Shown here in pieces: positions 8,698 to 16,853 of a stretch of 25,271 nucleotides of DNA. Each line of letters begins with the position of its first letter. Position 1 is the first letter of the stretch. The DNA comes from Shuttleworthia sp045545575 (GTDB lineage: Bacteria > Bacillota > Clostridia > Lachnospirales > Lachnospiraceae). The notes under the pieces were generated by a model. That model was given only the letters and a program-made list of their open reading frames with translations. It had not been told where the DNA came from and ran no database searches. The position numbers were made by a program, and so were the translations under genes. The stretch is from the NCBI GenBank assembly GCA_045545575.1, contig JAZQBE010000015.1:1-25271 (forward strand), read 5' to 3'.

Positions 8698-9555
8698 ATG
8701 CAAAAGAATAAAACACCGATTCCAAGCCGTTTTGTGCTGACCATATTGATGATCCTGTGCGTGATCCTTCTGTTCGCAGGCTACTCCGCCGGTTTTTCCG
8801 GCGGTCCCTTTGCGACGGTCATCAGCACGGTTTTCGTCCCCATGCAGAAGGGCATGACCTGGACCGCGAACCGGGTCAGCGTCACCCAGGCCGACGCGCA
8901 GTCCAGGGAAGCCCTGGTCGAAGAAAACGAGCGGCTGACGCAGGAGATGGAGGAGCTGCGGATGCAGCTATCGGAAGCTCTCCAGGAGCAGTCCGAACTG
9001 ACCCGTCTGCGCGATCTGTTCGCCCTCAGCGAAACCTATTCCAACTATGAAACGACCGGTGCGCACGTCATCGCCGGCAGCACCAGCGGCTGGTTTTCGA
9101 CCTTTGTCATCGACAAAGGCACGGCTGACGGCCTGTCCGAAGACATGAACGTCATCGCCGGCGGCGGTCTGTGCGGAATCATCACCGAAGCAGGCAAGCA
9201 TTATTCCACGGTCCGCGCCATCATCGACGACGATGCCCGGATCTCCGCCATGATTCAGAAAACCGGCGATCACTGCATCGTCTCCGGCAATCTGAAGGAC
9301 ATGATGACCGACCAGCTGATCCGGTTCTCGTCTCTGAAGGACGATTTCGATTCCATTCACAGCGGGGACGCGATCGTCACGTCCAATATCAGCGACAAGT
9401 TCCTTCCCGGCCTTCTGGTGGGGTATATCGTCACGTTCGAACAGGACGCAAACCAGCTCACGAAATCCGGCACCATCGCTCCGGTCGTCGATTTCAGGCA
9501 TCTTCGTGAGGTGCTTGTCATCCTTCAGGTCAAAGAAACCGAGGATCCGGAATGA
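8698..9555 (+). CDS. mreC: Cell shape-determining protein MreC
   Basis: MreC is a bitopic membrane protein that links MreB filaments to PBP2 outside the membrane. The protein shows a short basic cytoplasmic start, one membrane segment (about residues 11-30), and a heptad-rich coiled coil at about 65-105 (EENERLTQEMEELRMQL). The beta-rich extracellular domain follows (IDKGTADGLSEDMNVIAGGG...VTSNISDKFLPGLLVGYI). 285 aa is normal. Its ATG directly follows the mreB stop, with the ribosome site inside mreB (AAGGATG). It overlaps mreD by 4 bases. Confidence 0.95.
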   Translation: MQKNKTPIPSRFVLTILMILCVILLFAGYSAGFSGGPFATVISTVFVPMQKGMTWTANRVSVTQADAQSREALVEENERLTQEMEELRMQLSEALQEQSELTRLRDLFALSETYSNYETTGAHVIAGSTSGWFSTFVIDKGTADGLSEDMNVIAGGGLCGIITEAGKHYSTVRAIIDDDARISAMIQKTGDHCIVSGNLKDMMTDQLIRFSSLKDDFDSIHSGDAIVTSNISDKFLPGLLVGYIVTFEQDANQLTKSGTIAPVVDFRHLREVLVILQVKETEDPE

Positions 9556-10076
9556 GCAATCTGCAGGGTATGTTAAAACACACAGCGGCCGCGGTGATAT
9601 CCGTCGCCGTCTGTTATCTGATTCAGCTGACGGCCGGTCCCTGGATCCGGCTCGGCTATGCTGTGCCGAACCTTCTGATCGCGGCCGTTTCTTCCTACGG
9701 GCTCATCTGCGGATACGTCCCCGGCATGCTCGTGGGCTTTGCGTGTGGTTTTCTGCTCGACTGCGCCGATCCTTCGCTGTTCGGCATTCAGACGTTTGTA
9801 TTTCTGCTGATCGGGTACCTCAACGGCGCCTTCCGCCGTTTTTATTACGGGGAAGGGCTGCGGCTTCCGCTTGCCCTGATCTGTGTCAGCGACTTCATCT
9901 ACAACGGCGTCATGTATCTGGGGCGGCTTCTGATGCACATGGATACGGATTTCGTATTCTATCTGTTCCGCCTGATTCTGCCCGAAGTCATTTACACGGC
10001 GCTGGCCGGCGTACTCGTATACCAGGGTGTCTTTTCGCTTCTGCGGTGGGCAAACCGCTCCCCGCGCCGTTCTTGA
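9552..10076 (+). CDS. mreD: Rod shape-determining protein MreD
   Basis: Small polytopic membrane partner of MreC. The 174-aa product is almost entirely hydrophobic, with about five predicted spans, for example AAVISVAVCYLIQLTAG and ALICVSDFIYNGVMYL. It keeps the family-like GYVPGMLVGFACGFLLDC region. It starts at an ATGA overlap with mreC, so translation is coupled. Assignment rests on hydrophobicity, length and position between mreC and pbp2, as MreD is poorly conserved. Confidence 0.9.
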   Translation: MSNLQGMLKHTAAAVISVAVCYLIQLTAGPWIRLGYAVPNLLIAAVSSYGLICGYVPGMLVGFACGFLLDCADPSLFGIQTFVFLLIGYLNGAFRRFYYGEGLRLPLALICVSDFIYNGVMYLGRLLMHMDTDFVFYLFRLILPEVIYTALAGVLVYQGVFSLLRWANRSPRRS

Positions 10077-10091
10077 TATTTAAGGAAGACT

Positions 10092-12986
10092 ATGCGACGG
10101 ATATTCGAATACCTGAAAACACATTATTTCTCTTCACGGGTTCTCGTGCTGATGACACTGATCGCCGTTTTTTTCAGCGTTCTCGTGGCACGTCTTTTTG
10201 TGCTGCAGATCGTCCGCGGACAGGATTACCAGGACAACTATGACCTGCTGATCGAAAAACAGGTGTCCATCCCGTCCACCCGCGGTCTGATTTTTGACCG
10301 GAACGGCAATCCGCTGGCCTACAACGAGCTGGCTTACGACATCACCATCGAAGACAGCGGCACCTACAATTCCATACGGGAAAAGAACGACACCTTAAAC
10401 GCCGCGCTGGCCCGCCTGATTTTCGCCCTCGAGCGCAACGGGGACCGCGACCGCCTGATCAACCGCTTCGGCATCCGCATCAACGACGCCGGCGAATACG
10501 AATTCGCCGTCACCGGCTCCGCGCTGAACCGCTTCCGGGCCGATATTTTCGGCCGCCGCACGTCTTCGGAGCTGGTGTACAACCAGCGCTACGAGATTGA
10601 CGAACGCGTCGCCTCCGCCGAAGAAATCATGGCATACCTGACCGGGCCGAACCGCTACAATATCAAAGAATCCTACGAATCGGCCGGCAGCACGCTGCTG
10701 ATTGACCGGTATACCGCGTACGAGATCGCCATCATCCGCTACACGATGAGTTTAAACGCGTATCAGAAGTATATCGCGGCGACCATCGCGACCGGCATCA
10801 GCGAAAAGTCCGTCGCCTATATCTATGAGAACCACAGTTTCCTTCCCGGCATCTCGGTTCAGGAATCCTATGTCCGCCGCTATACCGATCCCTATGTCTT
10901 TTCGTCTTTGATCGGCTACACCGGAACCATTTCCACCGAGGAATACAACGAACGAATCGCCTCCGACGATACCGTTTCGCTGACCGACCAGGTCGGCAAG
11001 ACCGGCATCGAAAAAGCCATGGACGCGTATCTGTGCGGACGGAAAGGACGGGAGACGGTCTACGCGGATACCGTCGGCAACCCGCTGCTTGTCGTCGACC
11101 ACGTCGACCCGGTTTCCGGCAACAATATCTACACCTCCGTCGACGCCGCGCTTTCACAGACCATTTATTCCCTGCTGGAGCGGGAAGTGGCCGGCGTGAT
11201 GCTTGCGCGTCTCCGCAACATCCGCGAATACCAGAACGATGCCTCTTCGGACGAGCTGTCTTCCCGGGAAGTGATTTCCATCTACGACCTGTATGTTTCT
11301 CTGATCAACAATCATGTTCTGAACACGAACCAGATGGCCTTCGATACAGCCACCGACGTCGAACGAGGCATACTCGATGCCTTCGGCATGCACAAGTATG
11401 CCGCGCTGCAGGAGCTTTCCCGGCAGCTTTCCGACCCCTACGGCACCCCTTACGACCGGCAGCCCGACGAATACCAGCGGTACGATACGTATATCGTGAC
11501 CCTGCTGAAATCCGCCGGGGTCTTTGACAGCGGCAAAATCGACGCCGCCGACGAGATGCAGGTCCGCTGGACAAACGAAGAACTGTCCGTCAACGAATAC
11601 CTGCGGTACGTCATTCACGAAGGCTGGATCGACGTTTCCGGACTGACGGAGAATACGGCGTTCGCGGACGAATCCGAAAGCTATGCCGCCCTGATCGATT
11701 ACGTCCTCGCGCTGCTTGCGGACGACAGCGGATTTGACGCCCTGGTGTATGAATTTGCCATCAAGAACGATGAAATCTCCGGTGCGCAGCTTTGCGCCGC
11801 TCTGATTGATCAGAAGGTGACGGAGGACCGCGGCAATGAACGGAACGCCCTGCTGACAGGCGCCGTCACGGCCTACTCCTTCCTGAGCGGACGGATCCGC
11901 AGTCTGGAACTCACACCGGCCCAGCTGGGATTGAATCTCTGTTCCGCGTCGACGGTGGTGCTCGACGTCAACACCGGCGAAACACTGGCCTGCGTTTCCT
12001 ATCCGGGATACGACACCAACCGCCTCGTGACCGCCCAGGACAGTTCCTACTACGTCTATCTGGCCACGAACAGTTCCAACCCGTTTTATAACTACGCGAC
12101 ACAGCAGCGCACGGCCCCCGGATCCACACTGAAGCTGATGGTTTCCGCCGCGGCGCTGACGGAAGGCGTCATTTCGCCCACGGACATCATCGTCGACGAA
12201 GGCGAATTCGAAAAGATTTCCAATAAACCGAAATGCTGGTTCTATCCCCACAACCACGGGGAGGAGACCATGGCGGAAGCGCTTCGCGACTCCTGCAACT
12301 TCTATTTCTATGAAGTCGGCTACCGGATGTCGACGGACGAAGCAGGAGAGTATTCCGACCAGAAAGGCATCGCAACCCTGGAAAAATACGCCAACCTGTT
12401 CGGCCTGAACGAAGAGACCGGCGTGGAGATCGAAGAGAACACCTCCCGGTTTGCCACCCAGTACCCCGTCATGGCGTCCATCGGCCAGTCCGACAACAAT
12501 ATCACCACCATCGCCCTTGCCCGCTATACCGCTGCCATCGCCAACAGCGGCACCGTATACCGGCTGACGCTTTTAGACCACATGACAGACGCCTCCGGCA
12601 ACGTCATCGAGTCCTGGTCGCCCACGGTCCGCAACACCGTCGACGTTTTAAACAGCACGGGCTGGAACACCATTCACAGCGGCATGCGGATGATGGTGGA
12701 AGATATGGACGAATTCGAAGGCTGTCCGGTTGCCATTGCCGGAAAGACCGGAACGGCCCAGTCATCCCAGACCCGCGCGTCCCACGCGCTGTTTGTCGGC
12801 TACGCGCCCTATGATGCCCCCCAGATCGCTCTCGCGACCCGCATCGCCTACGGCTACAATTCCCATTACGCCGCGGAAGTGGGCCGGCAGATCATGGAAG
12901 CCTATTTCAGCGACAGTCCAAATGCCGGATCGGAGGAGGACCTCCAGCACGCCGCCAGCGTCACGCAGACGCTGTCCGGAGACTGA
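10092..12986 (+). CDS. mrdA: Penicillin-binding protein 2 (elongation transpeptidase), long clostridial form
   Basis: Class B PBP that cross-links peptidoglycan during elongation, partnering RodA. Features in order: one membrane anchor (about 17-40), the pedestal domain (TRGLIFDRNGNPLAYN), a region from about 360 to 610 with no transpeptidase features, then the transpeptidase domain with GSTLK (S678, K681), SCN (S734-N736) and KTG (K885-G887). All catalytic motifs are intact. At 964 aa it is far longer than E. coli PBP2 (about 630). The extra length is mostly the acidic helical insert before the catalytic domain, which I recall in other clostridial PBP2 proteins. It follows mreD by 15 bases. 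Confidence 0.95.
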   Translation: MRRIFEYLKTHYFSSRVLVLMTLIAVFFSVLVARLFVLQIVRGQDYQDNYDLLIEKQVSIPSTRGLIFDRNGNPLAYNELAYDITIEDSGTYNSIREKNDTLNAALARLIFALERNGDRDRLINRFGIRINDAGEYEFAVTGSALNRFRADIFGRRTSSELVYNQRYEIDERVASAEEIMAYLTGPNRYNIKESYESAGSTLLIDRYTAYEIAIIRYTMSLNAYQKYIAATIATGISEKSVAYIYENHSFLPGISVQESYVRRYTDPYVFSSLIGYTGTISTEEYNERIASDDTVSLTDQVGKTGIEKAMDAYLCGRKGRETVYADTVGNPLLVVDHVDPVSGNNIYTSVDAALSQTIYSLLEREVAGVMLARLRNIREYQNDASSDELSSREVISIYDLYVSLINNHVLNTNQMAFDTATDVERGILDAFGMHKYAALQELSRQLSDPYGTPYDRQPDEYQRYDTYIVTLLKSAGVFDSGKIDAADEMQVRWTNEELSVNEYLRYVIHEGWIDVSGLTENTAFADESESYAALIDYVLALLADDSGFDALVYEFAIKNDEISGAQLCAALIDQKVTEDRGNERNALLTGAVTAYSFLSGRIRSLELTPAQLGLNLCSASTVVLDVNTGETLACVSYPGYDTNRLVTAQDSSYYVYLATNSSNPFYNYATQQRTAPGSTLKLMVSAAALTEGVISPTDIIVDEGEFEKISNKPKCWFYPHNHGEETMAEALRDSCNFYFYEVGYRMSTDEAGEYSDQKGIATLEKYANLFGLNEETGVEIEENTSRFATQYPVMASIGQSDNNITTIALARYTAAIANSGTVYRLTLLDHMTDASGNVIESWSPTVRNTVDVLNSTGWNTIHSGMRMMVEDMDEFEGCPVAIAGKTGTAQSSQTRASHALFVGYAPYDAPQIALATRIAYGYNSHYAAEVGRQIMEAYFSDSPNAGSEEDLQHAASVTQTLSGD

Positions 12987-13014
12987 GAAACGATAGAAAG
13001 AGAAAGAGACACGG

Positions 13015-13707
13015 ATGAAGCAATCTGTCACCATCAAAAGCAGCGGTCAGGATCTTCGGATCATGATGGATCCGTCGGTACCCTTCGAACAGCTTGTGCG
13101 GGACGTCTGCGCCCGGTTTTTCGAAGGCAGGCGGTTCTTCGGCGAACGCAACATGATGCTTTCCCTGGAAGGACGCCCGCTGAATGACGAGGAAATCCGG
13201 CTGATCACAGAAGCCATCGAACTGAATTCCGACATCTCCATCAGCATCGTCTTCCACGAAGGCGACGTGTACGACGCCGCCCTTCAGAAGAGAAAGGACG
13301 ACTACAGCAAGTCCCGCGTCTACATGGACGCGCAGATTGTCAACAAAAGCATCAAGGAGCGGCGGGACCTGTCCGTGGAAGGCAGCCTTGTGATCATGGG
13401 CGACGTCCGCCGCGGCGCCCGCGTCCGCGCCACCGGAAACGTGATCGTCTTAGGCACCCTTTCCGGATCTGTCTGGGCCGGCTGGCCGGACAACCGTTTC
13501 TGCTACATCGCCGCGAACGCGCTCGATCACCCGAAACACGTTTCCGTCGGCGGCATCACAGGCCGGATCGACGTGGAAGAGAAGTGGTTCCGCCGCATCC
13601 GCAAAGACCGCACGGTTCCCACGGTGCTTGCCGTGTTCGACAAGCGCCTGATCGCCGAACCGATGACCTCCGGCATCTTAAGCCAGATCACCGGAAAATG
13701 GGAGTGA
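13015..13707 (+). CDS. minC: Septum site-determining protein MinC (MinD-binding motif altered)
   Basis: MinC blocks FtsZ assembly and is normally brought to the membrane by MinD. The 230-aa protein has the N-terminal FtsZ-inhibitor domain (about 1-85), a short linker and the C-terminal beta-helix domain (VIMGDVRRGARVRATGNVIVLG). Aligned to B. subtilis MinC, the RSGQ motif used to bind MinD reads KERR (residues 114-117), and LRGVAHAG reads LSGSVWAG. No minD or minE follows: rodA starts 4 bases after the stop. The ribosome site before 13015 is weak (purine-rich, no GGAG). The gene is intact, so a MinD-independent role is plausible. Confidence 0.88.
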   Translation: MKQSVTIKSSGQDLRIMMDPSVPFEQLVRDVCARFFEGRRFFGERNMMLSLEGRPLNDEEIRLITEAIELNSDISISIVFHEGDVYDAALQKRKDDYSKSRVYMDAQIVNKSIKERRDLSVEGSLVIMGDVRRGARVRATGNVIVLGTLSGSVWAGWPDNRFCYIAANALDHPKHVSVGGITGRIDVEEKWFRRIRKDRTVPTVLAVFDKRLIAEPMTSGILSQITGKWE

Positions 13708-13710
13708 CGT

Positions 13711-14832
13711 ATGTTCCAGAATGCCCTGCGCAATTACAAACTGAAGAATTTTGACGTGCTTCTGGTTTTCGCCGTCATGGCCGTCACTTTTATCGGCATT
13801 CTCGTCATCGGCAGCGCCAATGAAGACAACCAGCAGAAGCAGATTCTCGGGATGGTCCTCGGCCTGATCGCCATGCTGATCGTATCCCTGTTTGACTATA
13901 CCTTTCTGGAAAAACTGTTTCCGCTGTATTATGTCGCTGCCATCGGCGTCCTGATCCTCGTTCTGATCCCCGGCATCGGCTATACCGTTTCCGGTGCGAC
14001 GCGCTGGATTCCCATTACCGACAGTTTCCGGATTCAGCCCTCGGAAATGGCAAAAATCCTGCTGGTGCTGTTTTTCGCGAAGTTCCTGTCCATGATCCAG
14101 GAAAACCTGAACCGCCTGCTGTCCCTGGCCGCCACCGCCGTGCTGGCCGGCATCCCGCTGTTTCTGATTTACCGCGAACCGGACCTGTCAACGACCATCG
14201 TAACGTTTCTGATGATCGCCGCCATGCTGTTCGTCGCCGGTCTTGACTACCGGATCGTCGGCGCCGTCCTCGGCATCGTCATTCCCGTCGCCGTAATCGC
14301 CATCGTCCTGATCCTGCGCGGGTACCCGGTTCTGTCTGACTACCAGAACCTGCGCATCCTGTCCTGGCTGCGTCCGTCGGATTACCCGGGCACGGCCTAC
14401 CAGCAGCAGAACTCCATCATGGCCATCGGCTCGGGCATGCTGATGGGCAAAGGGCTGAACAACACGGCGGTCGACTCCGTCAAAAACGGAAACTATATCT
14501 CCGAACCGCACACCGACTTTATTTTTGCGGTCGCTGGTGAAGAGCTCGGGTTTATCGGTTCGACCGTGATCGTGATTCTTCTGATGTTTATTTCGCTTCG
14601 ATGCTTTATGATTGCCCGTCAGGCGCGGGATCTGACCGGCCGTCTGATCTGTTGCGGCATTGGAGCCTTGATTGGATTTCAAAGTTTTGTTAATATTTGT
14701 GTAGTATCCGGTCTGATGCCGAATACCGGTCTGACGCTTCCGTTTGTCAGTTACGGTCTGACGTCACTGGTCACGATCTACGCCGGCATCGGTTTCGTGC
14801 TGAATGTCGGTCTGCAAAGCAATAAAAGGTAG
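13711..14832 (+). CDS. rodA: SEDS peptidoglycan glycosyltransferase RodA
   Basis: RodA polymerises lipid II into glycan strands as the partner of PBP2. The 373-aa protein has about ten membrane spans. SEDS marks are visible: VSGATRWIPI, QPSEMAKILLVLFFAKFL, YREPDLSTT, SIMAIGSGMLMGKGL, EPHTDFIFAVAGEELGF (D269 matches the essential Asp of B. subtilis RodA) and LPFVSYGLTSL. The ATG at 13711 uses GGAG inside the last codons of minC. RodA is preferred over FtsW because it sits with mreBCD and pbp2. Near the 3' end the codon usage turns AT-rich, where a candidate promoter lies. Confidence 0.94.
   Translation: MFQNALRNYKLKNFDVLLVFAVMAVTFIGILVIGSANEDNQQKQILGMVLGLIAMLIVSLFDYTFLEKLFPLYYVAAIGVLILVLIPGIGYTVSGATRWIPITDSFRIQPSEMAKILLVLFFAKFLSMIQENLNRLLSLAATAVLAGIPLFLIYREPDLSTTIVTFLMIAAMLFVAGLDYRIVGAVLGIVIPVAVIAIVLILRGYPVLSDYQNLRILSWLRPSDYPGTAYQQQNSIMAIGSGMLMGKGLNNTAVDSVKNGNYISEPHTDFIFAVAGEELGFIGSTVIVILLMFISLRCFMIARQARDLTGRLICCGIGALIGFQSFVNICVVSGLMPNTGLTLPFVSYGLTSLVTIYAGIGFVLNVGLQSNKR
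14668..14696 (+). promoter_or_regulatory. Candidate promoter inside rodA, for mgsA-dacA
   Basis: TTGATT, 17-base spacer, TAATAT, with TG one base before the -10. It lies in the 3' part of rodA within a run of AT-rich codons (TTT, AGT, TTT, GTT, AAT, ATT) that contrasts with the GC-ending codons used elsewhere in the gene. Transcription would start near 14703 and read into mgsA, about 180 bases on. Confidence 0.4.
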
Positions 14833-14881
14833 CCTCCGCTGCCTGCTTTGATCCGGACGGTATGTTTTAATGGGGGAAAAC

Positions 14882-15277
14882 ATGAACATCGGATTTGTCG
14901 CGCACGACGCAAAGAAAAAGCTGATGCAGAATTTCTGCATCGCTTACCGCGGGATTCTTTCCCGTCATGAACTGTATGCCACCGGAACGACCGGGCGTCT
15001 GATCGAAGAAGCCTCGGGCCTGCCCGTTCACAAGTATCTGGCCGGGCATCTCGGCGGCACGCAGCAGCTCGGCGCACAGATCGAGCAGAACGAGATGGAT
15101 CTTGTCATTTTCCTGCGGGATCCGCTGACGGCGCGCTCCAACGAGCCCGACGTTCATCCGATTGTCCGGATCTGCGATGTCAACAATATTCCGCTTGCCA
15201 CCAATCTGGCCACCGCGGAACTGCTTGTCAAATCTCTGGATCGCGGCGATCTGGAGTGGAGAGAGATGTATAAGTGA
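14882..15277 (+). CDS. mgsA: Methylglyoxal synthase family protein with altered active site
   Basis: MgsA converts dihydroxyacetone phosphate to methylglyoxal and phosphate, relieving phosphorylated-sugar stress. Family marks are AHDAKKK (H8, D9), YATGTTGRLI, GGTQQLGAQI, FLRDPLTA and NIPLATNLATAELL. Compared with E. coli, D80 and D90 match Asp91 and Asp101. However, T60 replaces catalytic Asp71, N87 replaces His98 and A54 replaces phosphate-binding Ser65, so activity is uncertain. The ATG at 14882, after GGGGGA, is preferred over 14870 because MgsA proteins start close to the AHD motif; this gives 131 aa. Its position after rodA is standard in clostridia. It overlaps the next gene by 4 bases. 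Confidence 0.85.
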   Translation: MNIGFVAHDAKKKLMQNFCIAYRGILSRHELYATGTTGRLIEEASGLPVHKYLAGHLGGTQQLGAQIEQNEMDLVIFLRDPLTARSNEPDVHPIVRICDVNNIPLATNLATAELLVKSLDRGDLEWREMYK

Positions 15278-16260
15278 AAAAGTTCCTGTCCTGTATGCTG
15301 ATGGCCGTCCTGTCCTCGTCACTGTTCCTTGCGGGCTGCGGCGAGACGGCTGATTACGCCACCTACGACCTGTATTCCACATCCTATGAATACGGCATTA
15401 CCCGGTCGCCCTACGTCATGCAGCCGGCTCTGTATGCCGAGGACCTGTGCCTGACATCCCTGACGGACCTGCACACGGAAGAAACCGAAAATGCCGGCTG
15501 CGCCTTTGCCTCCGGCATCTTTAATCTCGACACCCGGCAGACCCTCTACGCGCAGAACATGAACGAGCGGGTCTATCCGGCCAGTACGACGAAAATCCTC
15601 ACCTCCCTTGTCGCTTTGAAATACGGGGACCCGGACATGATGATCACCGTAAGCGCTCACGCGGTCGACCAGGTGCCCGACGCATCCCTTGCCTATCTGC
15701 GGGCCGGAGACCGTCTGACGCTGCGCCAGCTGCTGTACGGCCTGATGCTGCCGAGCGGCAATGACGCCGCGGTCGCCATCGCGGAAGGCGTTGCCGGCGA
15801 TGAAGCCGCCTTCGCGGAGCTCATGAACAAGGAAGCTGCGGCGCTCGGCGCGACGCATTCCCATTTTGTCACGGTAAACGGGCTGCACGACGACGACCAT
15901 TACACGACGGTCTACGACATGTATCTGATCCTCGCGGAAGCCCTGACGTATCCTGATTTCGCCGCCGCGTTCTGCTGCGACCGGTACGACGCGTCCTTTA
16001 CGGCCGCCGACGGAAGCGCCGTTTCCCGGACCTGGAAAGCCACCACGTGGTACCTGAACGGAAAAGCCGAAGAGCCGGAAGGCGTCCATGTCCTCGGCGG
16101 AAAAACGGGAACGACCGGCGAAGCGCGCAGCTGCCTCGTCCTTTTATCCGAAAACAGCCGGAAAGAGAAGATTGTTTCCATCATCTTCAAAGCGGACCTG
16201 CGTGACCAGCTTTACGTCTATATGACAGAGCTGCTGTCCAGATTCGCGGACGCGACCTGA
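15274..16260 (+). CDS. dacA: D-alanyl-D-alanine carboxypeptidase (PBP5-type), lipoprotein
   Basis: Serine DD-carboxypeptidase that trims the terminal D-Ala of peptidoglycan stem peptides. Catalytic motifs are STTK (S104, K107), SGN (S161-N163) and KTG (K277-G279). A signal peptide ends in the lipobox LAGC (C22), so the protein is probably a lipoprotein on the outer face of the membrane rather than held by the usual C-terminal amphipathic helix. It ends soon after the catalytic domain; the PBP5 C-terminal beta domain is missing. The start is GTG at 15274, overlapping the mgsA stop (GTGA). 328 aa. It extends the wall-synthesis cluster. Confidence 0.9.
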   Translation: MKKFLSCMLMAVLSSSLFLAGCGETADYATYDLYSTSYEYGITRSPYVMQPALYAEDLCLTSLTDLHTEETENAGCAFASGIFNLDTRQTLYAQNMNERVYPASTTKILTSLVALKYGDPDMMITVSAHAVDQVPDASLAYLRAGDRLTLRQLLYGLMLPSGNDAAVAIAEGVAGDEAAFAELMNKEAAALGATHSHFVTVNGLHDDDHYTTVYDMYLILAEALTYPDFAAAFCCDRYDASFTAADGSAVSRTWKATTWYLNGKAEEPEGVHVLGGKTGTTGEARSCLVLLSENSRKEKIVSIIFKADLRDQLYVYMTELLSRFADAT

Positions 16261-16296
16261 CAGGACATTTTCCGTCCCGATTTGCGAACCTGCGCC

Positions 16297-16325
16297 TTGC
16301 GGGCACCGCACAAGTTTGCTATACT
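16297..16325 (+). promoter_or_regulatory. Promoter of the P-loop gene
   Basis: TTGCGG, a 17-base spacer, and TATACT, with TG one base before the -10 (extended -10). It lies in the 143-base gap after the carboxypeptidase. Transcription would start near 16332 and leave a leader of about 70 bases containing a stem-loop. Confidence 0.6.
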
Positions 16326-16334
16326 AAATTCAGG

Positions 16335-16352
16335 TGCAGGATTCATCCTGCA
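16335..16352 (+). promoter_or_regulatory. Perfect 7-bp hairpin/palindrome in the leader
   Basis: TGCAGGA-TTCA-TCCTGCA is a perfect inverted repeat with a 4-base loop, beginning about 3 bases after the predicted transcription start. No U-run follows, so it is not a terminator. It could be a protein operator on DNA or a 5' mRNA stem that affects stability. Confidence 0.5.
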
Positions 16353-16403
16353 AGAGCACTTATAAAACTCAAATGACCCGTAGGGGAAACGGAGGTAAAT
16401 ACC

Positions 16404-16826
16404 ATGGTACAGATCATTGCCGGTGTTCGGGGTTCCGGAAAAACAAAGAAAATGGTGGACCGCGCCAATGGCGACGTGCGTACGGCAGACGGCAGCATCG
16501 TTTACGTGGACAAATCCAGCCAGCATATGCTTGAACTGAACAGCCGAATCCGGCTTGTAGATATGAAAGAATTCACCGTGATCGGCACCACGGATGCGTT
16601 TCTGGGCTTCTTAAGCGGCATGATCTCCCAGAACAGCGATATTCAGAAGATTTATCTCGACAGTTTCCTGACCGTAGCACACATCGAAACCGATGAGGAA
16701 TTCGTTCGCGCCATCCGGATTCTCGACACCGTTTCCGCGAAGTTCTCCGCCGATTTCATTCTGAGCGTCTCCAAGAATCCGCAGGATTTTGCGGAAGAGC
16801 TTCAGGGCATGCTTATCAACGATTGA
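16404..16826 (+). CDS. Small P-loop NTPase-like protein, function unknown
   Basis: I do not recognise the function. The 140-aa protein starts almost directly with a Walker A motif, GVRGSGKT (residues 7-14). A Walker B-like strand follows, KIYLDSF (D86), and a later strand FILSVS (118-123) could supply a sensor residue. No DNA-binding, membrane or signal segment is seen. It is about as small as a P-loop domain can be. The start follows a strong ACGGAGG. It has its own promoter upstream and terminator downstream, so it is a single-gene unit between wall-synthesis genes and the HlyD-like/sepF genes. Similar small proteins have been labelled PilT-like by annotation pipelines; nothing here supports twitching motility. 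Confidence 0.85.
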   Translation: MVQIIAGVRGSGKTKKMVDRANGDVRTADGSIVYVDKSSQHMLELNSRIRLVDMKEFTVIGTTDAFLGFLSGMISQNSDIQKIYLDSFLTVAHIETDEEFVRAIRILDTVSAKFSADFILSVSKNPQDFAEELQGMLIND

Positions 16827-16853
16827 TCTGTTCCGCGCAGCTGTGCGGTTAGT

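Noticed and set aside
11154..12257. 367-codon minus-strand open frame opposite the PBP2 insert
   Set aside because: Antisense to the continuous PBP2 frame. Composition is that of reverse-complement codon bias, with no domain.
16285..16320. Possible terminator after the carboxypeptidase
   Set aside because: Short GC pairings (GCC/GGC, TGCG/CGCA) exist but no T-run follows, and the bases are better explained as the promoter of the P-loop gene.
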